Positions 9,879 through 20,130 of a stretch of 20,444 nt of DNA are shown one piece after another. Under the pieces are notes generated by a model. That model made no database searches, was not told the origin of the DNA, and saw nothing but the letters and a program-made list of their open reading frames with translations. The translations under genes were made by a program, and so were the position numbers. Where the stretch lies: NCBI GenBank assembly GCA_000697475.1, contig JNEU01000636.1, positions 1 to 20,444 of the forward strand. Reading direction: 5' to 3'. Numbering within the stretch: position 1 is the first letter of the stretch; the number at the start of each line of letters is the position of its first letter. Source of the DNA: Lichtheimia corymbifera B2541 (Eukaryota; Mucoromycota; Mucoromycetes; Mucorales; Lichtheimiaceae).

Positions 9879-10598
9879 AGTAGAGATGCCTCAATCGATC
9901 GTATGTTGTCGACAAAAGGACGTCGCTAATTGACATTGGGAGGCGGTGGACCGTTTGAAATGAAGCTCTTGGATCGTGCTTAGTGGTCAATGCTGGTTGT
10001 GATGCTTGAGTAGGCTCGTGGTAATTTCACTCTGGCATTGAGCAAGTAGAGTTGTCCGGGTGTAGGCGGGCGTCAAAGAAAAGGACAAGAAGGAGATGTA
10101 GGATGAGGTGCTTGGAACTTTTTTGTATGCTGGTAAATAAAGCCCGCTTGGACAGTTGCCTATCAACTTGTTGTCATGCACATGGATCATGCATCGTTAT
10201 CTAGAAACCATCCTCTTTCTTCAGAATGACAAATAATGGGCATTTACATATGAGGCTGCTTAAATTACTCCAGATAAAGATGTTGTTCTTGCTAATAAAT
10301 ACAAGCGACTTGTGTATGCTATACCAACAGAACGCGTGACATTTTATTTTGATGCAGCATGATAGGATAAATAAGCTTTTTGTTAAAAGTAATGGATCTA
10401 CACGCACGGATATAGAAGGTGCAGTAGTACATGGCGGCGCTGTTTGCTGCACGTTCCTCCGCTTCGGCATGATAGTTTCGTACCACAGTGAGGAGGTGTC
10501 AGTTTGCATGATTGCCATGACAACACAATTCTACTTTCCCTTCTACTTGCCCACATGTGTGAAAAAAGACGGCGTCGTTAGACAGAGATTAGCCTGTA
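9879..10598. other. spacer upstream of the noncoding-type promoter
   Basis: No gene is supported. Short frames occur on both strands (67 and 105 codons on minus, and the start of a 118-codon frame on plus), without splice or start support. An ACGCGT motif lies near 10332. Confidence 0.4.
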
Positions 10599-10600
10599 AA

Positions 10601-10702
10601 ACGCGCTACGCGAAACGTGCTGAGTATAAAAGGAAATTGGACGAAAAAACGCGAAAAAAAGCACGTAAAAAAATCACGCTGGGGTTGAAAAAATTGCGCG
10701 TT
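10601..10702 (+). promoter_or_regulatory. cluster of CGCG motifs and A-tracts
   Basis: Within about 100 bp there are ACGCG at 10601, ACGCGAAA at 10608 and 10649, and GCGCGTTT at 10696, mixed with runs of A and a TATAAAA at 10625-10631. ACGCG and CGCGAAA are the core sequences of MBF/SBF (MCB/SCB) sites known from G1/S genes in other fungi. They sit just upstream of the TATA box at 10724. The link to cell-cycle control is inference. Confidence 0.4.
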
Positions 10703-10723
10703 TGAAAGAGCGCCCGTCTCCGT

Positions 10724-10730
10724 TATAAAA
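10724..10730 (+). promoter_or_regulatory. TATA box
   Basis: TATAAAA is followed about 30 bases later by a pyrimidine-rich stretch (TTTCCTCTGAGG...CCTCCTTTCTC) that suits a transcription start near 10750-10760. Confidence 0.5.
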
Positions 10731-10864
10731 GAAAGCCATTTTCCTCTGAGGCGCAGTATCCTCCTTTCTCTTGCCCGGTAAGTCTTATATTATTTCATTC
10801 ATCTCTTGGTACTGTGTACTCATACAGGTTTTGTTAGAACAAGTTGACTGGAGTGGCCTGCACA

Positions 10865-10916
10865 GGGGTTTTTTTCCTTAGCCTTTGCCGCGTAACAAAG
10901 ATAAGGTTTTTTCCCC
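10865..10916 (+). other. hairpin with U-rich internal loop, ENE-like
   Basis: In RNA of the plus strand GGGG (10865-10868) pairs with CCCC (10913-10916). Above it seven U face six U, and then CCUUA pairs with UAAGG (10876-10880/10902-10906) and CUUUG with CAAAG (10883-10887/10896-10900) around an 8-base loop. A stem broken by opposed U-runs is the hallmark of ENE elements, which clamp poly(A) in a triple helix and stabilise nuclear and transposon RNAs. The pairing is seen; the function is inferred. Confidence 0.45.
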
Positions 10917-11382
10917 TTCTTCGTAACCCCTCCGCCTGAAAGTATTCATGTTGCGCTGGTCGTATTCATGGATGCTCTTGGGTCGTAGCATGACTGGATG
11001 TTATCCGCTAAGCGTGTTCTGGTCATTGTTGCAGGAGTGGAGTTTCCACCTTGCTCCTTGAGAGGTTGGTGTAGTGAGTCCTTTACCTCGCAGTTGACAG
11101 GGAGTAAGGCTACGCTAGCGCAACAGACGTGAAGCGGTTCCCCTTCTGCAATGAGGAAAGATGAGGCGCCGTCTGCTGGAGTGTTGCGTTATACCAGCAG
11201 TTCTGAGCCGCCGCCAAAATATGAAATGATAATAGTAGTATTAGAAGGTGGTGATAGTATTAGAAGGAGTCCCCTTACCGTACTACATGTAATAGATCAC
11301 CCACTTGCACTTCTTTACTATAATGGGTCATACTTACTATTGACCTGAATGGTCTAAACACATGCATTCATGTCAGAGCCTT

Positions 11383-11388
11383 AATAAA
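11383..11388 (+). terminator. polyadenylation signal AATAAA
   Basis: AATAAA follows the structured transcript region and fits as its 3' end signal. Confidence 0.4.
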
Positions 11389-11400
11389 GTTGAAGTGTGC

Positions 11401-11954
11401 CAGCTTACACGGCCAGTTGTGAGGCTTTCTTGATATAAAGTTGAGTAGGAGAATGTGGCGGTGAATCAGTACACTCGTTGTAGGTCATGATAATACAACA
11501 AAAACTAGCAGATCATGGTATATGTACCCCTTACGTGAGATGTCTGCCTTCATGACCAAAGGATTACAATGCATGGGATACTCGAGGTTGGTCACTTGAC
11601 ATTTATTTTCGCTCATTCAAACAGCCACAATGGGCTTGGTGACAATGTTTACAATTTCATAATTTGCTAAGCCCACGTTCTGCTTTGGCTTGGTAGATAG
11701 AGGACAAGTACAGTTACTTCGACACATATCCATTCGCTGACGACAGCAAAAACTATGACTTCATCTCTTGGGACAAAGTAATTTCTAATAATCCTTTGAA
11801 TGGTGTAAAGGATTCATATGTGAAGAAAAAGCGGCGCTGCGTGCAAAGTTATAGTTATGTCACAGAGAGCGAGTACTTGGGTGGTACAGTGTGATACTCT
11901 GGCTGCTGATCCCCGTCATCATCACCTTGATTTTTTTTTTGTACCAGAGTAAGG
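11401..11954. other. spacer with an orphan coding-like fragment
   Basis: A plus-strand frame at 11697-11894 (65 residues then stop) has a protein-like codon pattern (DKYSYFDTYPFADDS...) and is preceded by GCTAAG and TTGGTAG, which look like a branch site and acceptor. I could not find an upstream exon that joins in phase. It may be a last exon of an unrecognised gene or a relic. Nothing else is seen apart from a T-run near 11931-11940. Confidence 0.3.
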
Positions 11955-11960
11955 TATAAA
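11955..11960 (+). promoter_or_regulatory. TATA box of the kelch gene
   Basis: TATAAA lies 44 bases before the ATG at 12004 and is followed by a pyrimidine-rich leader (TTCTTCTGCGTCTTCTTTTC), a common fungal arrangement. Confidence 0.5.
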
Positions 11961-12003
11961 GTTCTTCTGCGTCTTCTTTTCCACTTCCGTGTGATCTTAC
12001 GCC

Positions 12004-15000
12004 ATGTGTCATTTCATGGCTTTGGATAATGCTATGATGAAGATGATAACCATCTTTATTCTTGCTGCAATGGTGGTAGATGGTGCATACAACGTAAGCG
12101 AGCAAGTGCGCAATTCTGGATCAACTATCATGAGCATGTCTCGGCGTGGAGCTGCTACCTTTGTACGTAATAATGTTCTATATACATTGGGAGGCGAACG
12201 ACAAGGATACAAATCGTCCGATGGAACCATCATCAATGGAGAGTTTTGGGCTTTTTCCATTAATGAAGGCAATGGCACGGTGAATGCTGGTAGTTCAACC
12301 AGTTATATTCAACCCCTTGTTTATGCACAAGCAGTACTGCTTCCTGATAACGACCGTGTATTGCTCTTTGGTGGATCGAATTCCACTGTTCTCCCAGCAG
12401 GTCAAAATGGCACTCTCTTTTTCCAGGAGTATCGTTTCAGCACTGATGAATGGCAAACACTCCCTGTTACTTCCTCAACTCTCAACGGTCCTCTTCCACC
12501 CAATCGATACAAATTCACAGCAACACTTGCTCCCAATGGCAGAGTATACCTTTATGGTGGAGCGACACCACCTACTGCAAATGGCTTACGCGACCTTTGG
12601 GAATACGATCCAACCACCAACCGTTTCACCGAGATGCCCTTGAACAATACTCTCATTTCCCATTCAACCATATCCCTTTCAGCCATCGCCCTTACGTATG
12701 TGTTTGCAGATTACATGCATTACAAGGCTTATATATTCACGTGTAAACTTTATTACTAGAGATGGGAGAATAGTCTATCCTGTGGAGGATCGCTCAGGGT
12801 CTACGCTAGGCATCTTGAATGCAGCCTTTGTCTTTGATACAAACACGCGCACAGGCTCCATGCAACCATTATCCAATCAAACGGCATATCCTCCTGCAAA
12901 ATATGGTGCCAATGCTGTGTTAGGTAAGCCTGATAAAGCTTATGTCTGTATCATGTCTCACCTCCTAGTATAGCTAGTGATAACAAGACTATATATTATT
13001 TTGGAGGTAATGGTGATATTCAACGCACGTTGCCATGTAAGATTAACGAGGATGGTATTGTTTCATCAAGGTACTACGCATGGTTATGGCGAGCCCGATA
13101 GTGCCCAATCCAGTGTGGCGTATAACGACTTGAATATTCTTGACACTGATTCCTGGACATGGTTGCCGCCCAAGTGGATTCGAGGAGAGCCACCTAAACC
13201 AAGATATGACGCAGCTGCTGGTGTGTTACTTGAAAAGTATTGGGTGATCTTGGGAGGTATGGCTCTTGCTACGTAACCTGCTGTTGTTTATGGATGAGGT
13301 ATTAAAGGCTGGATATAGGTCTTTCAGAATTTTATTGGACAAATGATTTCAACGTACTCGCGCTTCCAGAGGATGATCCGAAATCTGGCGACTTCACGTG
13401 GCTTTACAATATCACCGATCCATCTCTGAGTATGGCCGGTATTGACACTCCCGGTAGCTTTCCAACAAGTGCTATTGTTGGAATTGTCATTGGCTCTGTC
13501 GCATTTATCATACTGGTAATCACCATTATTTGGATGACACGGATGATGAGACGCTCGTCAGCAAAGCCAGCTTGGCGATCCACCATTTGGGAGAAGCGGT
13601 AAAGTATTCATAAGGTTATGGGGATATTATCAAGTACTAATATGACCCTTGTAGGGCTGGAGAACCTAAATGGGTTGCCGTTTTGCACACAATAATGAGA
13701 TTGATCCTGATATTCTTGTTCACTGCATACCTTGTGTACACCATCAGCCAGATCGTCAACAGCCCAACGAGTCGTGTGACACTCTCCACCCCTATAAATC
13801 AAGTACAAGTTCCAGGTACTACTATATTTCGCATAATGTTATGAAAAATGATTAACGATCGTGCGTAGACATGCGCTTTTGCTTTGATGGGTGGAATTAC
13901 GAAGATGATTTGTTTTTCAGTACTGATACTGTTTCAAGAGCTGAGACATCCAAGTGGAATTTCACTCATCGTTTGGACATGACCAACCTTCGCCCATATT
14001 ACTCAGCAAGTAGACAAGGCGCTCTCCAATGCTGGTTATTTTTGCCATCGCCTGATTTCAGGCTGGCGTATCAGGCTGATATGCAATCAAACAACGGGAC
14101 TCGACTCAAGTTTTTATTTGGTGGCGTGTATGAAGGCACCATGAACAGCTCTCGAGTGCATATCTCCATTTATCCTCCAGATCGTGATCCCAACAAGGTG
14201 ATTTATCAATATGAAGAACAACCAGACCTTAGCAGCGATGAGATACAACGTTGGATGAGGCTCGAATTGAATGATCAACAACCAGAAAATGTATACACGG
14301 CAGAGGTCAATACATATTCCTCGATCAGCTATCAGCTCAAGAATCATCGTTATCTTTCAGACAGTGGTTGGAATGCCATTGGATTCGCCTCCATCTATAA
14401 CAACACGCCAGAAGTTGATACCGATTTTCGTACAAGCATTCAAGACGAGGAGATGATGGTGAAGAATACAGTAGATGTCTATCCTGCCAACTTTCTGGAT
14501 GTGATTGAAGAAGAACAACGTATGCACACACTTGTCACGTCGATTGGTTCCGTGGGTGGTTTGCTGTCACTTTTTGTGTTTCTGGACAACTTTTTGTTTG
14601 GATCACGACCTTCTCCAGTCATTGGCGTCGTTCAAAAACTGGCTATCGGCAAGATGAAGCGCTCGATCCAAAACAGTCAATTGGACGCATTTGGTTTTCT
14701 TGGCCGTCCAGTGCCATTTGTTCACCCTGTCGACAGCAAAAACGATCTCTTAAATTCCCATCAACGTCGACAACATGGACTCAAAACCTTTAAGCAACAC
14801 GGGACCACCACTAGACACGACACTGAGATGGAGGATACCAAGATAATAGATCATGCGGTGGAAGAGAACGTGCTACAGCAACAAGTCGCTGAACTTACAA
14901 GGAGACTACAATTGATGGAACTGGTTTTCAAGAATTATTGCATAGACGACCAGATATTCAAAAACCTTCAGGATGCTCATCACCATAAAGCAGAAAGCGC

Positions 15001-15142
15001 AAGTAATGAAGGAGGTTTCGCTAGTACAATCAAACCAGGCAACAACAATGGTGATAACGCATTTACTCGATTTTTTCGACGAAGGCGATACGCTCGTCAG
15101 CAGTCATTAGAAGATGAAGTACAATTACCCCAGCAACCATAA
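12004..15142 (+). CDS. kelch-repeat membrane protein with three transmembrane segments (7 exons)
   Basis: Exons 12004-12695, 12760-12923, 12974-13006, 13071-13256, 13319-13598, 13655-13815 and 13869-15142 sum to 2790 nt, a 929-residue protein. Every junction is GT-AG and in phase. A signal-peptide-like stretch (about 15-28) is followed by about six kelch blades, seen as LYTLGG, VLLFGG, VYLYGG, IVYPVE, IYYFGG and WVILGG with following YDP/DT..W motifs and many NxS/T sites, so this part should be extracellular. TM1 is about 410-431, followed by a basic cytosolic loop (MTRMMRR...WEKRAGEPKW), TM2 about 465-484, a second extracellular domain starting VPDMRFCFDGW, TM3 about 727-749, and a tail with a coiled coil (about 838-870). 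Kelch propellers usually bind ligands or sugars; the ligand is unknown. The intron at 13599-13654 splits CGG just before TAA, so its retention would give a 452-residue one-TM kelch protein. A two-gene reading is the alternative, but there is no room for a promoter. Confidence 0.75.
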
Positions 15143-15744
15143 TCACTAGTTTTACACCCTAAGCATGTACTCTTGCATAATAGCAGCTTTCATTGTAAAT
15201 ATACTAAATTACTGCCGATTTGGATGCCACTGTATATGTTTGCTTTCATATGGTTCAGGAGATGGCATGAAGAGCTAGGAGTCGTCCCGTGAATAGTAGT
15301 AACATGTTACTGTAAAGCTAACGACAAGCGGTGGTCTATGAACATAATGACAGTAACTAAAACAATGACCTTCCTCTATGGCTTCATTATTCCGATGTGG
15401 AGTCATTATATATTTGATGATTCATTATTATACCATGGCAACGTGTCATTGTTGGCATGGAAAAGGCAGGGGGGTTACAAAGGGTACCTTTCCATTTTCA
15501 GCAAAGCGGCTCTTTATCGATCACTTGTCTAGATCCATGCATCACATTTTATTCAATTCTACTTTTGTTTCTTGATCAAAGAAGGTGTTTATACATCAAG
15601 TAAGTGTGTGCTAGCTAAACAGGTCCAGAGGACATATTTCTAAAACGAGACAAATCATCATCCGCTGCACCATCGACCCCTTTTTTCACTTTCAACAGCC
15701 TTTTTGCAAGCTTATAATTTTCCGCCATCCGTCAGCATACTCCA
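15143..15744. other. spacer between the kelch and ankyrin-DIL genes
   Basis: It holds the kelch 3' flank and the ankyrin-DIL promoter. The perfect 14-bp palindrome AGTAACATGTTACT is at 15298-15311 and TATAAT at 15713-15718, 27 bases before the next ATG. Only short unsupported frames (64-65 codons) are present. Confidence 0.5.
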
Positions 15745-18701
15745 ATGATGACGGGAACATCAGTTCTTTCACCAACGCCTGAAGCAGATCGCGTACTCGA
15801 CACACCCTTGCATCATCAACCCAAGGCATCCCCTGCTGGCAATGAGACACTGGGTGGACTCCACATGATCAAAGAACGCGATGAGGAGAGTGGCGAGCAG
15901 CAGCAGCAGGATAGAGACACTGTTCGACAAAAATATGAGAGCATGACCTATGATGACTTGGCACAACGCATGGCAGAGAATTACAAGCAACTTTCGGCTG
16001 TATTAGGCACCAATGCTTTGAATGCAATGAGAGAATCAACATCATCGACAACACGAGACGAGCATGAAGAACGAGAGGCGACTGAAACAGGAGACGCAAA
16101 GACGACTGATATTGATAATGATGATAATGCACTGGATGATGACGAAGATGAAGAACAAGTGATTGATCGAGATGATATTGATGACAAGACCAAACGAGCC
16201 AAGATGACCAAACTATTTTGTCGAGCCGCATCGACTGGAGACGTTGACAAGGTGACGCAGTTGCTAGGTGGGCGATATCGGTCTTACATTGATATCGATG
16301 CAAGGGATGAGGACGGCACTACGCCCTTGATCTACGCCGCCTGCTTTGGCAAAGTCGAGATTGCACAAGCTCTATTGGATGCAGGAGCAAAGACGGATGT
16401 CCAAGATTCTTGTAAGGGTCCTTATGCGTGTGTGATGTGGGACAAAGAATAATTGCATTAACCATTGATCGTTTTCCCTATTTGTTTCACACACACACAC
16501 ACACTCCACACCACATACACGTACAATAGTCGGATGGTCAGCTTTAATGTGGGCAACCAACAACAATCAAGATGCGCTTGTCAAGGTTCTTCTCGAGAAT
16601 GGTGCTTCATCACATACCAAGTCAGCCAAAGGTCGCACGGTATTCGACTTTGTCAACACCGATAATCAAAAAATAGTCGAGATCTTGGCAACCAATCCAC
16701 GTGATAGCGTATCCTCCACTTCGAGTATCCTTGGTCGTGCAGCTGGTAGCATGTCTTCTGGCTCATCCAGTGCTGGTGATTACGATTTCTATTATCAATC
16801 GACACTTGAAGGCTATGATCATTTCATGACTGAGGAAGCTGATCGACGTCGCAAACTATTGGAGACAGCCATGGCACTTGCAGATGGTGGAGTTCATCCT
16901 GGCGATGATGATGATGATGATGATCCATTGGATGATCACGACGATTTGGATGATGATGGCAATGGCAGCGGCAGTGACATGGATGAACCAGCTGAATTCA
17001 TATGGGACAAATGTTTACCGGATCAGATGTTTGTATTCAGCGCTGACAACTTGCCATATATTCTCGACACAATCATCACCGATATTCAACTTCCTGTGCG
17101 TTCACGTCAAGAAATATGTGTACCAGCCAATGTCGTATTCTTGAGCGCCCGTTTTGCCCATTACTTTTCAGGAGATGAACTTTTGCAGCAAATCATGAAT
17201 GGCGCCGTTGAACGTATTAGCACTGAAATCAAGGTTTGTTACAAGAAAGGAATGATATAGGAGAGAGGGACAGAGGATGCTAATACCCTTCAATACACAG
17301 TCCAATGCACGTAATGTACACATCTTGGCCTTTTGGATCACCAATGCGACACAGCTTTTGTATTATCTCAAAAAGGATGTGGGGCTTGTTGTAGCCACTG
17401 CCGAGCATCAATTGCGTATCTCTGAACTTGTATCTGAAATCTACAACTTGATCATCAATGATGCTGAGAGACGCTTGGCCAAGATTCTTACACCATCCAT
17501 GCTTGAGCATGAGCAGATACCTGGAATGGAGGATGTCAACTTTGCAGATGATTGGCAACGATTTTTCAGACGCAGTAGCCGACGCTCGGTTGTAGTGCCA
17601 CCCGATGGTGGTCTTGCAGTACAAATGAAACGCAGCTCCAGTGTGCTAAGCACCAACAGCACAATGGCAAATACCAACAATAGCGCATGCGCTGCACATG
17701 CTATTTCACCACAATCGATCACAAGCTTATTGACATCAACACTCTATGTGCTCCAATCATATGATGTACATCCCGCCATCATTGTTCAAGCCCTTGCACA
17801 ATTCTTCCATTACATGTCATGTGAGCTCTTCAACCGCATTTTGACCAACAAGAAGCTCTTATGTCGATCCAAGGCATTACAAATTCGTATGAATATGTCG
17901 CAAATCGAAGATTGGATCACGCAAGAACACCTGCCTTCAAGTCTTGTCAGCTATCTTGAGCCTACCAATCAACTATTACAGTTACTGCAATGTCTCACGC
18001 ATTTGCAAGACTTGGTCAGTTTTATTCACACTGTCAAGAAATTCGATGCTTTGAATGCTTTGCAAGTGAAACGCTGTGTGACCAATTATCGCTACGAGGT
18101 TAATGAGCCACGGCTGCCAGAGGAGATTGAGAAATACGCCATTCAGCTTGCTGAGGATACAGTACGATTCAAACAAGCACGATCGATTGAACAATTACGC
18201 AAGAAAAAGAGCAACACAGCCATGGCGCGTACTCAAAGTGTATCGCTACGCCGTACTCCATCTCGTCGTGAAAGCGTAACGAACTTTATGGGATCCATCA
18301 TGTCCAGTGTTGGTATTACGACGTCCAATTCTTTGCCACCTACACTACCATCGGAAGAAGGATCATCATCATCACAACAAGAGGAGAAAAAGAGCTCTGA
18401 AAGTATCCAGGAACCGGAAAAACAAGTTAGCAGCAATACAGGACCGTCATCATCAGCTGAAAACAAGCAGCAACCACGATCCGAATCCAGCGAAGATGAA
18501 GAAGAGGAGCGACAAAGGGATGTGAAAGAAACACGTGATTCCAAATTCATGCTTCCTTTCTCTGTACCAACCACAGCTCACATGGTCAGCATCACCGGAT
18601 GGGCGCCCGATAACGTCAAACGTCAAGAACGAATGATTTCACCCGTGATTCCTGATGAGTGGATGGACAAGCTGGATAATGCCAATACTTGCATTGAGTA
18701 A
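15745..18701 (+). CDS. ankyrin-repeat and DIL-domain protein (3 exons)
   Basis: Exons 15745-16411, 16530-17233 and 17301-18701 (introns 118 and 67 nt, GT-AG, with TTAAC and GCTAAT branch sites) encode 923 residues. The first of two adjacent ATGs is taken as the start. The N-terminus is acidic and probably disordered. Ankyrin repeats cover about 154-275, with DGTTPLIYAACFGKVEIAQ and GWSALMWATNNNQDALVK typical of repeat helices. A Ser-rich and poly-Asp linker follows (about 280-378). A DIL (dilute) domain spans about 460-735, opening with VHILAFWITNATQLLYYL and containing YVLQSYDVHPAIIVQ and FFHYMSCELFNRIL. The tail is Ser/Glu-rich. DIL is the cargo-binding globular tail of class V myosins and also occurs in afadin and motor-free fungal proteins with ankyrin repeats, so an adaptor role in actin- or myosin-based trafficking is likely but not shown. 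There is no myosin motor or IQ motif. Confidence 0.85.
16488..16504. repeat. (CA)n microsatellite in intron 1 of the ankyrin-DIL gene
   Basis: Eight CA units plus one C lie 25 bases before the 3' splice site at 16529. Length changes here could alter branch-to-acceptor spacing. Confidence 0.8.
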
Positions 18702-18716
18702 TCTGATCCCTTTTCC

Positions 18717-18750
18717 TTTGTTTTGTTGTTTTGTTGTTTTGTTGTTTTTG
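18717..18750. repeat. TTTTGTTG low-complexity run in the 3' UTR
   Basis: About four tandem units of TTTTGTTG follow the stop codon of the ankyrin-DIL gene. U/G-rich 3' UTR tracts can bind RNA-binding proteins; no role is shown. Confidence 0.6.
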
Positions 18751-18940
18751 CTTTCTTTGTTATGCGTTTCTTTATCATGCAGAGCTTCTTACTCCCACGT
18801 GTACACTATTCTACTCGTTGTTGCCGTTTATTGCCCTTGTTGTTTACCATTTTTCCACCATTAGAATTAGTCTCCCACATGCACCACAACGTTCTCATCC
18901 CTTATTCATCACCCCACATTGACACATAATCAGCTTTGGT

Positions 18941-18946
18941 AATAAA
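18941..18946 (+). terminator. polyadenylation signal AATAAA
   Basis: AATAAA about 240 bases after the ankyrin-DIL stop codon is the best candidate for its polyadenylation signal. Confidence 0.5.
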
Positions 18947-19502
18947 CGAATGCCAAAATGTATAAACGTTTGAATCATTGACGATCTCCCATCCCATGTA
19001 TGCCACCACATGTAATAATATCCATATTCGCGTGTGTAGGAATGCCGATGTATTGATTATTTAAAACGAGCTGCTACATGTAAATACATATACATATACT
19101 AGCGATCTGCTCATCCAAAGAAAGGCTGTAAAGTCAAGTCCCTGAAAGTGATGTACGCTGATTGAGACAATGGAGTAAAGACAGGGCTAATGGCGACTGC
19201 TGTTACGTTTGGTTGCGGTAAAGGGGTGTGCAAGAGAATGCGTAGCATCAAGGAAGGCAGGTGTCGAAGTAGGGTGTGTACGCCATGGACTCGCTAATCG
19301 GTCTAACACGTTCGCTTCAAGACAATCGTAGGGTTGGCATGATGGGTTGAGACAGAGCAATCGTTCGCAGGTGGTAACTGTACTTGAATGGGGCAACAGT
19401 TGAGAATGGGAGGAGGAAGAGGGAAGAGGCTGGGATGTGGAAGAGGTGGAAATTACATCTGTTCAGGCAGTCAGACATATCACATATACACTGATATCAA
19501 TG
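18947..19502. other. spacer, nothing recognised
   Basis: It contains only short frames on either strand (up to 69 codons) and no splice, RNA or repeat signal that I could support. Confidence 0.45.
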
Positions 19503-20126
19503 CATGATACTGGGATTGTCTGTCTCAACCCTCAAACTTTCACACAATATGCACTAGGACATTCTGAACAACTTTGTATTAATAAAGAACCCACAGTTCA
19601 TTTGAAAATTTCGAAAGGGAAAGCATAATGTGGGGTTACTATGATGGGCGGAAATTGGGAAAGTGCCGGATTTATGAAAAAAGTCATTTAGTATGTAGTT
19701 TCTTGGGATTGCCCATTTCGAACCTGAAACTTGGTCAGAAGGTACGCTGGGTCATTCTGATCAACCCCATTCATTTAAAAATCGCAGGCTTCATAATAAA
19801 TGTTTTGAATGCGGGCGGCCCAAATTTAGGGCAAAAGTAGGTTGGACGCTCCCTGAGCCTGAGATTGGCTATCTCGAGCCTGAAACTTTCATGCAAAATA
19901 CTTTCGATCACGGCGAACAATTTTGCTCTCATAAAGATGCCACACTTCATTATGAAGTTTTGGATGGCAGCGCCCAAATGTATGGACGGAAACATAGATA
20001 AGATGTACGGACCGCGCCCGCCGATATTGGTCATCTCGAATATGAAACTTGGACAGAAGGTCCTCTCGGCCACGCTGATTAACTTTGTTCTCATAAAGAT
20101 GCCACACTTCATCATGGCAACTTGTA
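19503..20126. repeat. degenerate ~160-bp tandem repeat, about four copies
   Basis: Anchor CCTGAAACTT and its variants recur at 19530, 19723, 19879 and 20041, i.e. at steps of 193, 156 and 162 bp. The last two copies share CTCATAAAGATGCCACACTT. On the minus strand the two best copies read as a repeated peptide (KCGIFMR(T/A)KL..., 54 and 52 residues), while the older copies carry stops. It is not a convincing gene. It looks like a decaying repeat of possibly coding origin. Confidence 0.6.
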
Positions 20127-20130
20127 GAAG

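Larger units (their letters stand above)
10755..11400 (+). ncRNA. candidate spliced, structured noncoding transcript
   Basis: Borders are estimates: start about 30 bases after the TATA box, end just after AATAAA (11383-11388). An intron with a canonical GTAAGT donor and ACAG acceptor fits 10777-10827 (51 nt). The spliced product has no ATG in its first ~140 bases, and its longest frames are 37 codons (10948-11061) and 65 codons (11151-11348). Strong hairpins occur: GGGG-T7-CCTTA...TAAGG-T6-CCCC (10865-10916), GTGG/CCAC flanked by GGAG/CTCC (about 11035-11057), GCAG..AGGGA/TCCCC..CTGC (about 11091-11149) and CTGCTGG/CCAGCAG (about 11172-11199). I compared it with snRNAs, U3, SRP, RNase P/MRP and telomerase RNA from memory and found no diagnostic motif. 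A short-peptide mRNA is the alternative. Confidence 0.4.

Noticed and set aside
10349..10705. 118-codon plus-strand frame with a Lys/Arg-rich end
   Set aside because: The basic end is produced by the A-tracts and CGCG motifs of a promoter-like region that also holds TATA boxes. No splice or start context supports it.
10755..11400. Telomerase RNA, U3, RNase P/MRP, SRP or spliceosomal snRNA
   Set aside because: No CCCTAA-type template and no diagnostic box or core motif of these families was found.
13037..13070. 34-nt intron (GTAAGA donor) in the kelch gene
   Set aside because: It is too short for fungal splicing. The 64-nt alternative from 13007 restores the GG of the kelch blade and includes a TTAAC branch site.
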